A DNA stretch of 46,885 nucleotides from Lachnospiraceae bacterium UBA3273 (lineage in GTDB: Bacteria > Bacillota > Clostridia > Lachnospirales > Lachnospiraceae): positions 1-46,885 of the forward strand of contig DEUB01000005.1 of assembly GCA_002362385.1 (NCBI GenBank). Reading direction: 5' to 3'. The notes under the pieces are model-generated. The model saw only the letters and a list, made by a program, of their open reading frames with translations, was not told the origin of the DNA and searched no databases. Of this stretch, positions 16,071-23,299 are shown in pieces (position 1 is the first letter of the stretch; every line of letters starts with the position of its first letter). The position numbers and the translations under genes are program-made.

Positions 16071-17813
16071 ATGAGAGGAAAAAAGACGAAAACCATAAGG
16101 AAGGTATTGCACAGAATAAAGAAATACTGGTTTTATCTGGGGGTCTCCCTGATATTGACCATGATCGCGGTGGCAGGGACTTTGTACCTTCCCATTTTGA
16201 CCGGTAAGGCGGTTGATCATATCGTGGATAAAGGACTGGTGGATTTCGAAGGACTTTTTGCTATTTTTAAAAATATGCTGGTCTTTATTGCCGTTACCGC
16301 TTTGGCCCAATGGCTTATGAGCCTGTGCAACAACCGCATGACCTATTGCGTTGTACGGGATATCAGGAAGGATGCTTTTGAAAAGCTGGAGATATTACCT
16401 TTAAAGTATGTGGATGACCATCCTACGGGGGAAATCGTCAGCAAGGTCATTGCCGATGTGGACCAGTTTGCAGACGGGCTTTTAATGGGATTTACCCAGT
16501 TGTTTTCAGGGGTTATGACTATTGTCGGCACCTTGGGTTTCATGCTTTCCATTCATGTGGGCATTACCCTGGTGGTAGTCGTTATTACGCCGATTTCTTT
16601 GTTTGTGGCAAGCTTTATCGCAAAAAAGACCTTTGATATGTTTAAGGAGCAGTCCATTACCAGAGGGGAGCAGACCGCCCTGATCGACGAAATGATAGGA
16701 AACCAAAAGGTTGTCCAGGCGTTTTCCAAGGAAGAGGATGTGATAGAGCGGTTTGAGGAAATTAACGGCAGGCTGGAAAAGTGTTCCTTAAAAGCAACTT
16801 TCTTTTCCTCCATTACCAATCCTGCCACAAGATTTGTAAACAGTCTGGTGTATACGGGAGTGGGCATAACGGGAGCCTTTGCGGTTTTAAAAGGATTTCT
16901 GACGGTAGGGCAGCTTTCCAGTTTCTTAAGCTATGCCAACCAGTATACCAAGCCTTTTAATGAAATTTCCGGTGTGGTAACGGAATTACAGAATGCGTTG
17001 GCATGTGCGGCAAGGATTTTTGAGCTGATCGAAGAAAAGCCCCAGGTGCCAGATAAAAAGGATGCTCTTGTGCTGGGAGAGGTAACGGGGAAGGTAGATC
17101 TAAAGGATGTAAGCTTTTCCTATGTGCCGGGAAAGAAGTTGATCGAGCATTTGAATCTTTCGGTAAAACCCGGGCAGAGGGTTGCCATTGTGGGACCTAC
17201 GGGCTGCGGAAAGACTACGGTCATCAATCTGCTCATGCGTTTTTACGATGTGGACAGGGGAGCTATCAAAGTGATGGATCAGGATATCCGGAATATTACC
17301 AGGAAAAGCCTGCGGTCTTCTTATGGTATGGTCTTGCAGGATACGTGGCTGAAATCGGGAACCATTCTTGAAAATATCCGCATGGGTAAGCCGGATGCTG
17401 CGATGGAGGAGGTTATGGAAGCGGCGAAGGCTTCCCATGCCCACAGCTTTATTAAAAGGCTGCCTAAGGGGTATGATACAGTGATCGGAGAAGACGGCGG
17501 AAGCTTGAGCCAGGGGCAGAAGCAGCTTTTGTGTATCGCCAGGGTCATGCTGTGTCTGCCGCCTATGCTGATCCTGGATGAGGCTACTTCTTCCATTGAT
17601 ACGAGGACGGAATTAAAGATCCAGAATGCTTTTGCGAAAATGATGAAGGGGCGGACCAGTTTTATTGTGGCGCACAGGCTGTCTACCATTAAGGAGGCGG
17701 ATGTGATTTTGGTCATGAAGGACGGGAATATTATCGAGCAGGGGAATCATGGGGAGCTTTTGGAGAAGGATGGGTTTTATGCAAAGCTTTATAATAGTCA
17801 GTTTGCAGTGTGA
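16071..17813 (+). CDS. Heterodimeric ABC exporter subunit with canonical Walker B (BmrD/LmrD-like)
   Basis: The second half of the exporter: six-segment membrane domain, then the ATPase with Walker A GPTGCGKTT, Q-loop MVLQDTW, the variant signature LSQGQKQL, Walker B LILDEATSSID with catalytic E504, and switch histidine in VAHRLST. It supplies the functional glutamate missing in the partner, while its own signature deviates (SQGQ instead of SGGQ), matching the known division of labour in asymmetric exporters. It starts 2 bp after the partner's stop with AAGGAGGG upstream. The transcript would run straight into the long inverted repeat beginning 17 bp downstream. Confidence 0.94.
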   Translation: MRGKKTKTIRKVLHRIKKYWFYLGVSLILTMIAVAGTLYLPILTGKAVDHIVDKGLVDFEGLFAIFKNMLVFIAVTALAQWLMSLCNNRMTYCVVRDIRKDAFEKLEILPLKYVDDHPTGEIVSKVIADVDQFADGLLMGFTQLFSGVMTIVGTLGFMLSIHVGITLVVVVITPISLFVASFIAKKTFDMFKEQSITRGEQTALIDEMIGNQKVVQAFSKEEDVIERFEEINGRLEKCSLKATFFSSITNPATRFVNSLVYTGVGITGAFAVLKGFLTVGQLSSFLSYANQYTKPFNEISGVVTELQNALACAARIFELIEEKPQVPDKKDALVLGEVTGKVDLKDVSFSYVPGKKLIEHLNLSVKPGQRVAIVGPTGCGKTTVINLLMRFYDVDRGAIKVMDQDIRNITRKSLRSSYGMVLQDTWLKSGTILENIRMGKPDAAMEEVMEAAKASHAHSFIKRLPKGYDTVIGEDGGSLSQGQKQLLCIARVMLCLPPMLILDEATSSIDTRTELKIQNAFAKMMKGRTSFIVAHRLSTIKEADVILVMKDGNIIEQGNHGELLEKDGFYAKLYNSQFAV

Positions 17814-17829
17814 CGGGGAAAAGAGGGGG

Positions 17830-18112
17830 AGGCCGACTTACCGGAAAGGGCTTCGGGCCTGCGGGAATCTTTTTTGTTTTTCAAGGAGCGGGCTGCAGAT
17901 AAAGGGTTTTCTAATGAACTGTGCAGGGGTTGTCTGAGAGGGACGGGGCCGCCGTCAATGCGGCATCCATGCCGCGTGACGGCTAAATTGCCATCCATGG
18001 CAATTTCCCCTGGTTGTGGAACAGTTCATAAGAAAACTCTTTATCTGCCGCAGGCTCCTTGAAAAACAAAAAAGATTCCCGCAGGCCCGAAGCCCTTTCC
18101 GGTAAGCGGCCT
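17830..18112. repeat. 283-bp long inverted-repeat element with two inner hairpins
   Basis: The left arm (17830-17922) and right arm (18021-18112) are reverse complements over about 92 bp, with five mismatches and one single-base bulge. Between them lie two further hairpins: 17951-17983 (GCCGTCA...TGACGGC with inner GCGGC/GCCGC) and 17985-18006 (AAATTGCCAT/ATGGCAATTT). Both present the same apical octamer CATCCATG. No protein of note is encoded. This fills the 318-bp gap between the ABC exporter and the cupin gene. It could be a MITE-like mobile repeat, a giant terminator/RNase III target, or a structured RNA. A clear target-site duplication is not visible. Confidence 0.85.
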
Positions 18113-18131
18113 TTTGTTTGCCACAAAACAA

Positions 18132-18470
18132 CTATAAGATTCTCTTTCCGCCAAATGCGTGGATCGTTCTTGTCCCTTTGGTAACCCTGCCGTGGTGGGG
18201 GATTCCTTTTGGTATTAAAAGTTCGTCTCCGGAATGTAATATATGTTCTTTATCATCGAATATCTCTACATATTCTCCAGAAACACAGAATACATATTCA
18301 TCAAATTCATGTACGTTTTCTTTTGAATCTCTATCAGAATAGTATGTCCAGAAGCAGATCTGGCCTCCGTCTGCACCTTCATAGTAATACCCGTCGATAT
18401 CCGGAGTGTTTTGTTGGGAGCTGTCAATGTGATTCAATTGATTCTTCATAAAATCCGGGAATTCTTTCAT
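18132..18470 (-). CDS. Cupin domain-containing protein
   Basis: A 112-residue single-domain cupin (small beta-barrel). Two partially conserved motifs are visible: ENVHEFDEYVFCVSGEYVEI (motif 1, with H and E ligands) and DELLIPKGIPHHGRV (motif 2, with H). A metal site is plausible. These small cupins can be sugar-binding, isomerase-like or sensor domains; no specific activity can be assigned. GGAGG lies upstream of ATG 18470. Its 3' end lies 20 bp from the long inverted-repeat element, which may end its transcript. Confidence 0.8.
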   Translation of the reverse strand: MKEFPDFMKNQLNHIDSSQQNTPDIDGYYYEGADGGQICFWTYYSDRDSKENVHEFDEYVFCVSGEYVEIFDDKEHILHSGDELLIPKGIPHHGRVTKGTRTIHAFGGKRIL

Positions 18471-18546
18471 AATAGGTCCTCCTTCATAAAATCTGGTTTT
18501 GTGTTTGATTATACGGTATCCGGCTGCCTATGGCAATGTGTAATTA

Positions 18547-19842
18547 TTATTCGGATTTAGAAGGCATAGAATTCCGGACAGGGGAAAGATGGGCGGGGAC
18601 GAGGGATTTGAATAGCGTTTGGGCACGGACCGCGATCGTAAGGGAGGTAATTCCCGAGAAGAGGATTACCAGGTATTCCCTTCCGGGGAACAGGTCGAAG
18701 AGGATGCCGTAGAGGGCGTTTCCTAAGGGCTGGGCACAGGTGGAGAGGGTAAAGATCAGGGCGATGACTTTTCCGATCAGATGAGAGGGGGTCTCGGTCT
18801 GGACCAGGGTCAGCATCTGCACGGTAAACAGGGTAGAGAATATCATGATCAGAAAGCAGCAGAGGGTAATGATCCCGTAGTTTATCATGGGGGAGGCAAT
18901 AAAGAAGATGGAAGCGCCCATGGGAAAGATGAAGAGGGTACAGGTTATGAGCAGGTTTCCGGAATTTCTTAAGGAAAGCTTTTTTGAAAAGATACCTGCG
19001 CCGATTCCGCCGAAAAGTCCGCCGGCAGCCAAAGCGCCGGAAGCATAGCCGTAGAGACGGTTGGAAAGGGCGTAGGGAAAGTCCAGGACTTCTGTTATGA
19101 GATAGGGGAGTCCTACTAGGATCATGGAGGATAAAAACAGGTTGATGCCGCAAATGGTAAGGAGGGTTTTCCCGATAAAGGGCTTTTCTTTTTTGATAAA
19201 GGCAAAGCTTTCGGAAAAATCCTTTTTGAGGATCCGGGGAAGGCTTGCTTCACGGGGCTGTTTTTCATAAGGTATTTTAATAAATATTTCCATCAGGGCG
19301 GAAATGAAAAAGCAGGCTGCACATACATAGAGTACGGGATAGAGACCATATGTACTGTACAGGATGCCCCCTAAAACCGGACCGGCCAGGGAGGAAAAGG
19401 AGCTTATGGTGTTAATGACCGAATTGGCGGCCATAAAGTTTTCTTTGTTTACCAGAACGGGAATACTGGCCTGTACCGAGGGCTGGTAGGCTCCGGCAAT
19501 GCCGTACAAAAGCATCAGGACGGTTATGAGCAGGGCAATGAGGTTTAAGGAGCCCATAAGCGCTGAAAAGGTCAGGACGATAAGGGTGGTAAAAAAATCC
19601 AGGGCGACCATGATATTTCTTTTATTGACTCTGTCTGCAATGATCCCTCCTATGGGAGTCAGAAGGATGGAGGGAATGATGGCGCATGCGGTTACTGTTC
19701 CGTAAAGGGCGGGGGAGCCGGTCACGTTTAATAAATAAAGGGGGAGCGCAAAACGGATGGCGGCATTGCCGAAAAGGGAAATGATCTGGCCTATGACCAC
19801 CAGGGTAAAGTCTTTTGTAAATAATTTTTTTGTCTGATTCAT
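18547..19842 (-). CDS. MFS transporter (efflux type)
   Basis: A 431-residue major facilitator with about 12 membrane segments. It opens with FTLVVIGQIISLFGNAAIRF and has the motif A-like loop GGIIADRVNKRNIM between segments 2 and 3, as in macrolide-efflux/enterobactin-exporter-like MFS proteins. A central cytoplasmic loop (~195-215) separates two six-helix halves. A drug or metabolite efflux role is likely because a TetR gene sits just upstream on the same strand and both carry the same operator motif. GGAGG precedes the start. Substrate not deducible. Confidence 0.88.
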   Translation of the reverse strand: MNQTKKLFTKDFTLVVIGQIISLFGNAAIRFALPLYLLNVTGSPALYGTVTACAIIPSILLTPIGGIIADRVNKRNIMVALDFFTTLIVLTFSALMGSLNLIALLITVLMLLYGIAGAYQPSVQASIPVLVNKENFMAANSVINTISSFSSLAGPVLGGILYSTYGLYPVLYVCAACFFISALMEIFIKIPYEKQPREASLPRILKKDFSESFAFIKKEKPFIGKTLLTICGINLFLSSMILVGLPYLITEVLDFPYALSNRLYGYASGALAAGGLFGGIGAGIFSKKLSLRNSGNLLITCTLFIFPMGASIFFIASPMINYGIITLCCFLIMIFSTLFTVQMLTLVQTETPSHLIGKVIALIFTLSTCAQPLGNALYGILFDLFPGREYLVILFSGITSLTIAVRAQTLFKSLVPAHLSPVRNSMPSKSE

Positions 19843-19866
19843 TTTTATACCTCCGATTTTCTATAG

Positions 19867-19930
19867 ATAATATTTGTAAATCAGTTTTTTGTCCACAGTT
19901 TTTATTTTTTTTGATACCGAACGACGGTAT
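19867..19930 (-). promoter_or_regulatory. Promoter and TetR operator of the MFS gene
   Basis: On the minus strand: TGGACA (19895-19890), a 17-bp spacer and TATTAT (19872-19867), 24 bp before the MFS start. An inverted repeat ATACCG-N5-CGGTAT lies at 19914-19930 upstream of the -35 box. It shares CGACGGTATGT with the site in front of the tetR gene. Confidence 0.6.
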
Positions 19931-19949
19931 GTAAAAGGTTAAAATATAT

Positions 19950-19978
19950 GCTTGCGCTTTTTTCATAAAAACGCAAGC
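19950..19978. promoter_or_regulatory. Stem-loop in the tetR-MFS gap
   Basis: GCTTGCG plus TTTTT pairs with AAAAA plus CGCAAGC around a short loop (one bulge). It lies 26 bp after the tetR stop (minus strand). There is no long T tract on the minus strand, so it is a weak terminator or a processing/attenuation hairpin between the two genes. Confidence 0.45.
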
Positions 19979-20004
19979 CGGTATCATGTCGTTCTTGCCT
20001 TACG

Positions 20005-20658
20005 CTATTTGTTCTTTTGATAAAGGACAGCCAGTTCCTGTAATCTTTTAAGCAATTCATCATCTAAAACATCCAGTCCGAAGCCTTTCATCATCTGTCC
20101 GAATATCATGAATTTTTCATAGGCTTCTTCGGGGGTATTGTCAAAGATCATGGGATTCATCCAGATGTTTGCGGTCAGCATGATCAATTCCGCCAATGCC
20201 TTAGGATGTTCCGTCTGAATGGAGCCGTCCCCGATGCCTTGCATGATAATGGGTAAAATATAATTGGGCGCGGCTTCATCCATGGTCTCACGGAGAATAC
20301 TGAAAAGAAGCCTGGGATTATCATGAAGATCGGGAGCTACGGTAAAGATCTCATCCTGGACCGGCCTCATAATAGAATCCTTAAAGATTTTCTTCAGCTT
20401 TTCCTGTCCGTTTAAATCCTTCTGGTCCCGGATATACGCCAGTATGTTGTTGGATTGGGAGGTCATCCTGTCCGTAACTGCCACAAGGATATCTTCTTTT
20501 GACTTAAAATGATGATAGATGGCCCCCTTGCTGAGTCCCCCCAGGTTATCAATGATATCCTGAATGGAGGTGCGTTCGTAGCCTTTTTCCATGAAAAGGC
20601 GGTAGGACACATCCAGTATTAAGCTGACCGTTTCTTCGGGATGTTTATTCCTTGCCAT
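20005..20658 (-). CDS. TetR/AcrR family transcriptional regulator
   Basis: A 217-residue repressor-type protein. The N-terminal HTH is clear: ILDVSYRLFMEKGYERTSIQ followed by DIIDNLGGLSKGAIYHHFKS (residues ~12-52), then a helical ligand-binding domain that is not conserved. It sits upstream of, and co-oriented with, the MFS exporter. A near-palindrome CGTACCG-A-CGGTATG overlaps its own transcription start region and a related site precedes the exporter. Autoregulation plus control of the efflux gene is the natural reading, with release on ligand binding. Confidence 0.93.
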   Translation of the reverse strand: MARNKHPEETVSLILDVSYRLFMEKGYERTSIQDIIDNLGGLSKGAIYHHFKSKEDILVAVTDRMTSQSNNILAYIRDQKDLNGQEKLKKIFKDSIMRPVQDEIFTVAPDLHDNPRLLFSILRETMDEAAPNYILPIIMQGIGDGSIQTEHPKALAELIMLTANIWMNPMIFDNTPEEAYEKFMIFGQMMKGFGLDVLDDELLKRLQELAVLYQKNK

Positions 20659-20759
20659 ATATGCCTCCGAAAGTCAAGTGCTTCTGCCCGGTAAGGGATC
20701 CTCTTCCCAGGCGTTTCAAGTTTGCCGCCCCGCTGTAGGAAGCAGGGGCTTTGATTAAT

Positions 20760-20807
20760 ACGTACCGACGGTATGTTTAAAATAGCACAATAGAAATCAT
20801 ATGTCAA
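20760..20807 (-). promoter_or_regulatory. tetR promoter with operator at the start site
   Basis: Minus strand: TTGACA (20807-20802), 17-bp spacer, TATTTT (20784-20779). Immediately downstream of the -10 is ACATACCG-T-CGGTACGT (20776-20760), an inverted repeat with one mismatch, positioned to block transcription. A GCCGGC-flanked inverted repeat at 20811-20842 lies further upstream with unknown role. Confidence 0.7.
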
Positions 20808-20892
20808 GCCGGCAGATTGAACGGTTTGAAATCGCCGGCAGTTTAGACGGTTGGCGCTTACCAAATGACGGAGTATAAAAGGCCGAAGCATG

Positions 20893-21108
20893 TTATTTTT
20901 GATAAGGATCTTTAATGTCGGAAAGGCCCAAAAGGTAGTCTGTGGAGCAATGAAAATATTTTGCCAGCTTGATCAAAACGTCGGTGGGAATATCCCTTGC
21001 CCCAATCTCATAGTAGGAATATGCGACCTGGGAACAGTTTAAATATTCCGCCACATCGGCCTGTCTTAAATCCATATCTTCCCTTAAATTCCGAATACGT
21101 TCATACAT
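20893..21108 (-). CDS. XRE family helix-turn-helix regulator
   Basis: A 71-residue protein that is almost only a Cro/C1-type HTH: IRNLREDMDLRQADVAEYLN followed by CSQVAYSYYEIGARDIPTDV, then LIKLAKYFHCSTDYLLGLSD. The closing hydrophobic segment is the standard end of XRE domains. No partner gene such as a toxin is adjacent. A solitary regulator, probably dimeric. Target unknown. Confidence 0.88.
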   Translation of the reverse strand: MYERIRNLREDMDLRQADVAEYLNCSQVAYSYYEIGARDIPTDVLIKLAKYFHCSTDYLLGLSDIKDPYQK

Positions 21109-21229
21109 AATATCACACCCTAAGAATTATTATGCTTAAAACAAATTGTTATATTGATTTATAAAACAAAATGTTTTAAAATGTTTATAAAAAAGAAAAA
21201 ATATATTGAGTACATAAGAGGATGGTTTT

Positions 21230-21769
21230 GTGAAAAGAAAAGGGATTTGCAGTGTATTTATCATATGGTTCTGTGTCGGATGTCTATTTGGCTGCGGGAC
21301 AAAAGAAAAAGAGGCGGACGAGAGCATCATGCTCCATGCGGGAGAGGGAGTGTGGGAAATGGAATACATATGGGAAGGAAGCGGAAATATCCTTTGGGAT
21401 AAAGAGGTTCCTGCGGTAAGCTATATTTATGACAGCCTGCCTGCGGAAGAATACTTGAAAAGGGAAATTAATCCGGCTCCTGTGGTTTTGATTGCAAACA
21501 GCAGGATGGGATATAAAATAAGGCTGGGAACCGGACAAAGCTACCGTATGAGAAACGGGGACCGCCTTTTTATGAATAAAAGCGGCGATGTGGAAATATA
21601 TACGTCGGGCGTCCGGGTCGAGAAGAAAAGCTTTGACTGCCGGGAGGATATCTGCGAGGTATGCAGGGAATATGAAGGCGGGATTATTTGGACGCCGGAT
21701 AAGGGGAGGGAGCTGCTGTTTTATCAAAGCACCAGACAGAAAGGTAAACTGTATATTACCTATTTTTAA
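21230..21769 (+). CDS. Hypothetical lipoprotein
   Basis: Not recognised as any family. GTG start with AGAGG 8 nt upstream. Residues 1-21 form a lipoprotein signal (KRKGICSVFIIWFCVGCLFG) ending at C22, so the 158-residue remainder should be anchored outside the membrane. The mature part is beta-rich with many Tyr/Trp and a pair of cysteines (CREDICEVC, near 137-145) that could form a disulfide or bind metal. The gene is flanked by an AT-rich 5' region and by the alarmone synthetase gene 94 bp downstream. A Gly/Tyr pattern with IIWTPDKGRELLFYQ ends the protein. Confidence 0.7.
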   Translation: MKRKGICSVFIIWFCVGCLFGCGTKEKEADESIMLHAGEGVWEMEYIWEGSGNILWDKEVPAVSYIYDSLPAEEYLKREINPAPVVLIANSRMGYKIRLGTGQSYRMRNGDRLFMNKSGDVEIYTSGVRVEKKSFDCREDICEVCREYEGGIIWTPDKGRELLFYQSTRQKGKLYITYF

Positions 21770-21863
21770 TACCTTTTTAAGAAACCTTTTAGGATTCGTC
21801 CATACTTCTGACAAAATTTAGTGGTAAAATCGTCTTATCAGGAAAAGAAACGAGGTATTTAAA

Positions 21864-22502
21864 GTGGAGGAAGAGCAGGAAAACAGTACGGGGGCGGAAC
21901 TGATTCCATTAAATATCCCTGACGGAGATTATGACATGCTTGTCATTCCTTATGAGGACGCTACGGCAAATCTGCTGGTCCGGTTGAATACGTTAAACCA
22001 GGATTACCGGCTAAAATACAAAAATTATCCGATTCATCACATTCAGAACCGGATCAAGCACAAAAAAAGCATTGAAAAGAAGCTGATCAAGAGAAATTTA
22101 CCCGTGTCTGCGGAGGAAGCCAGGGAAAGCCTGACGGACATTGCAGGAGTCAGGATCATCTGCTATTTTGAAGAGGACATTTATTCGGTGGTTTCCCTGA
22201 TCAAAAAACAATCGGATATATTGATGCTCATTGAAAAGGACTATATAAAAAACCCCAAGCCAAACGGCTATATGAGCTATCATCTGATCATCGGAATGCC
22301 CGTGTACCATACGGACGGAATGGAATATTATCCTGTGGAGATCCAGCTTCGGACCATGGCGATGGACCTATGGGCGAGCATGGAGCACAGGATCTGTTAC
22401 AAGGAGGAAGGGATCGGACCGGAAAAGCAAAAAAGGTTCCGGGATATTTCGGCAGAACTCAGGACCATGGAAAATGAGATCAAAATGATGATCTCGGGCT
22501 AA
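21864..22502 (+). CDS. Small alarmone synthetase, RelA/SpoT-type GTP pyrophosphokinase (RelQ-like)
   Basis: A synthetase-only (p)ppGpp enzyme of 212 residues. Seen: the basic substrate-binding stretch QNRIKHKKSIEKKL (61-74), DIAGVRIICYFEEDIY (92-107) with D92 at the Mg-binding position, the NGYMSYHLII segment and EIQLRTMAMDLWASMEH (159-175) with the catalytic-region E159. No hydrolase (HD) or regulatory TGS/ACT domains, so it is a YjbM/RelQ-class enzyme. GTG start with CGAGG 8 nt upstream. Monocistronic, ended by a strong terminator. It could make a stress signal independent of the long Rel enzyme. Confidence 0.93.
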   Translation: MEEEQENSTGAELIPLNIPDGDYDMLVIPYEDATANLLVRLNTLNQDYRLKYKNYPIHHIQNRIKHKKSIEKKLIKRNLPVSAEEARESLTDIAGVRIICYFEEDIYSVVSLIKKQSDILMLIEKDYIKNPKPNGYMSYHLIIGMPVYHTDGMEYYPVEIQLRTMAMDLWASMEHRICYKEEGIGPEKQKRFRDISAELRTMENEIKMMISG

Positions 22503-22549
22503 ATTAAAGGGAAAAAGATCCATTATAAAAAAATAAATCAGATTTTAAT

Positions 22550-22598
22550 AAAAAAACACCCGTTTTTACCATATACGGTAACTACGGGTGTTTTTTTT
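22550..22598 (+). terminator. Intrinsic terminator after the alarmone synthetase
   Basis: AAAAAACACCCGT pairs with ACGGGTGTTTTTT and contains an inner TACC/GGTA hairpin; an eight-T run follows. Confidence 0.92.
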
Positions 22599-22644
22599 AT
22601 GCTAGAATGGCAGGAACTGGAAATTTTTACAAAGGAGAAAAGAG

Positions 22645-23289
22645 ATGAAGAAGAAAGTTTTAAAAGTGCTGACAGGCATTGGGGGACTCGGCATTGCTTT
22701 TTGCATTGCCCTGGGCACGTCAGCCGTGGCAGTGTCTGCGGAGACGGAGTACGAGTATGATGATTTAAACCGTTTGACGGAGGAAAGGCATGATGACGGA
22801 ACGGTTATTTACTACAGCTACGATGCCAATGGAAATTTGCTGGATGTAGAGGTAAAAGACGGTAATGATACAGAAAATAAAAAGCCGGATGAAGGTTCTG
22901 ACCAAAATTCCGGCGGAAATCAGAATAATAATGCAGGAGGACAAGGAGGAGCAGACTTAGGAAACGGCGGAAATCATGACGGGGAACGCAACCCGGAAGA
23001 CATTGGAAAGGGCGAAAACGGCAAGAGTGATAGCGGTCAGGAAAATGTTTCGGAAGATTATGGGGAAAACGGGATAAAAGACCCGTCGGAAGACAGCCGG
23101 GAAGGAACCGGAGGAAACGGTTTTGAAAGCGGCGTCGGAGACGAAAAGGCGGAAGGCGTTTCTGAGAACTCTGGCGGGAGAGGGGCAGTCATTGCAAAGG
23201 CTTTGACGGCGCTGGTTGTTTTGATAGCGGCTGTTTCCGGAGGGATTTTTATCTGGAAGAAAAAGAAATCTACTGAAAACGAAAGATAA
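22645..23289 (+). CDS. Secreted, membrane-anchored protein with a single YD (RHS) repeat
   Basis: A 214-residue protein of unknown function with a clear plan: signal peptide (1-32, ending VAVSA), then exactly one RHS/YD repeat unit (YEYDDLNRLTEERHDDGT and YYSYDANGNL, ~36-70), then a ~110-residue Gly/Asn/Asp/Glu-rich linker, then a transmembrane helix (~184-205) and a KKKK tail. No LPXTG motif, so it is a membrane anchor rather than a sortase substrate. A good GGAG site precedes the start. The giant RHS gene starts 10 bp after its stop, so the two form an operon. A docking, folding or assembly role for the large RHS shell is attractive but is inference. Confidence 0.8.
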   Translation: MKKKVLKVLTGIGGLGIAFCIALGTSAVAVSAETEYEYDDLNRLTEERHDDGTVIYYSYDANGNLLDVEVKDGNDTENKKPDEGSDQNSGGNQNNNAGGQGGADLGNGGNHDGERNPEDIGKGENGKSDSGQENVSEDYGENGIKDPSEDSREGTGGNGFESGVGDEKAEGVSENSGGRGAVIAKALTALVVLIAAVSGGIFIWKKKKSTENER

Positions 23290-23299
23290 ATGAAAGAAA

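Noticed and set aside
17749..18062. Small open frames inside the long inverted repeat
   Set aside because: They cross the paired arms, lack family resemblance and ribosome sites; explained by the repeat structure.
18530..19153. Alternative frames overlapping the MFS gene
   Set aside because: Shadow frames of a clearly membrane-protein-coding frame.
22645..23289. Sortase-anchored (LPXTG) surface protein
   Set aside because: A C-terminal hydrophobic helix and Lys tail are present but no LPXTG-like motif precedes them.
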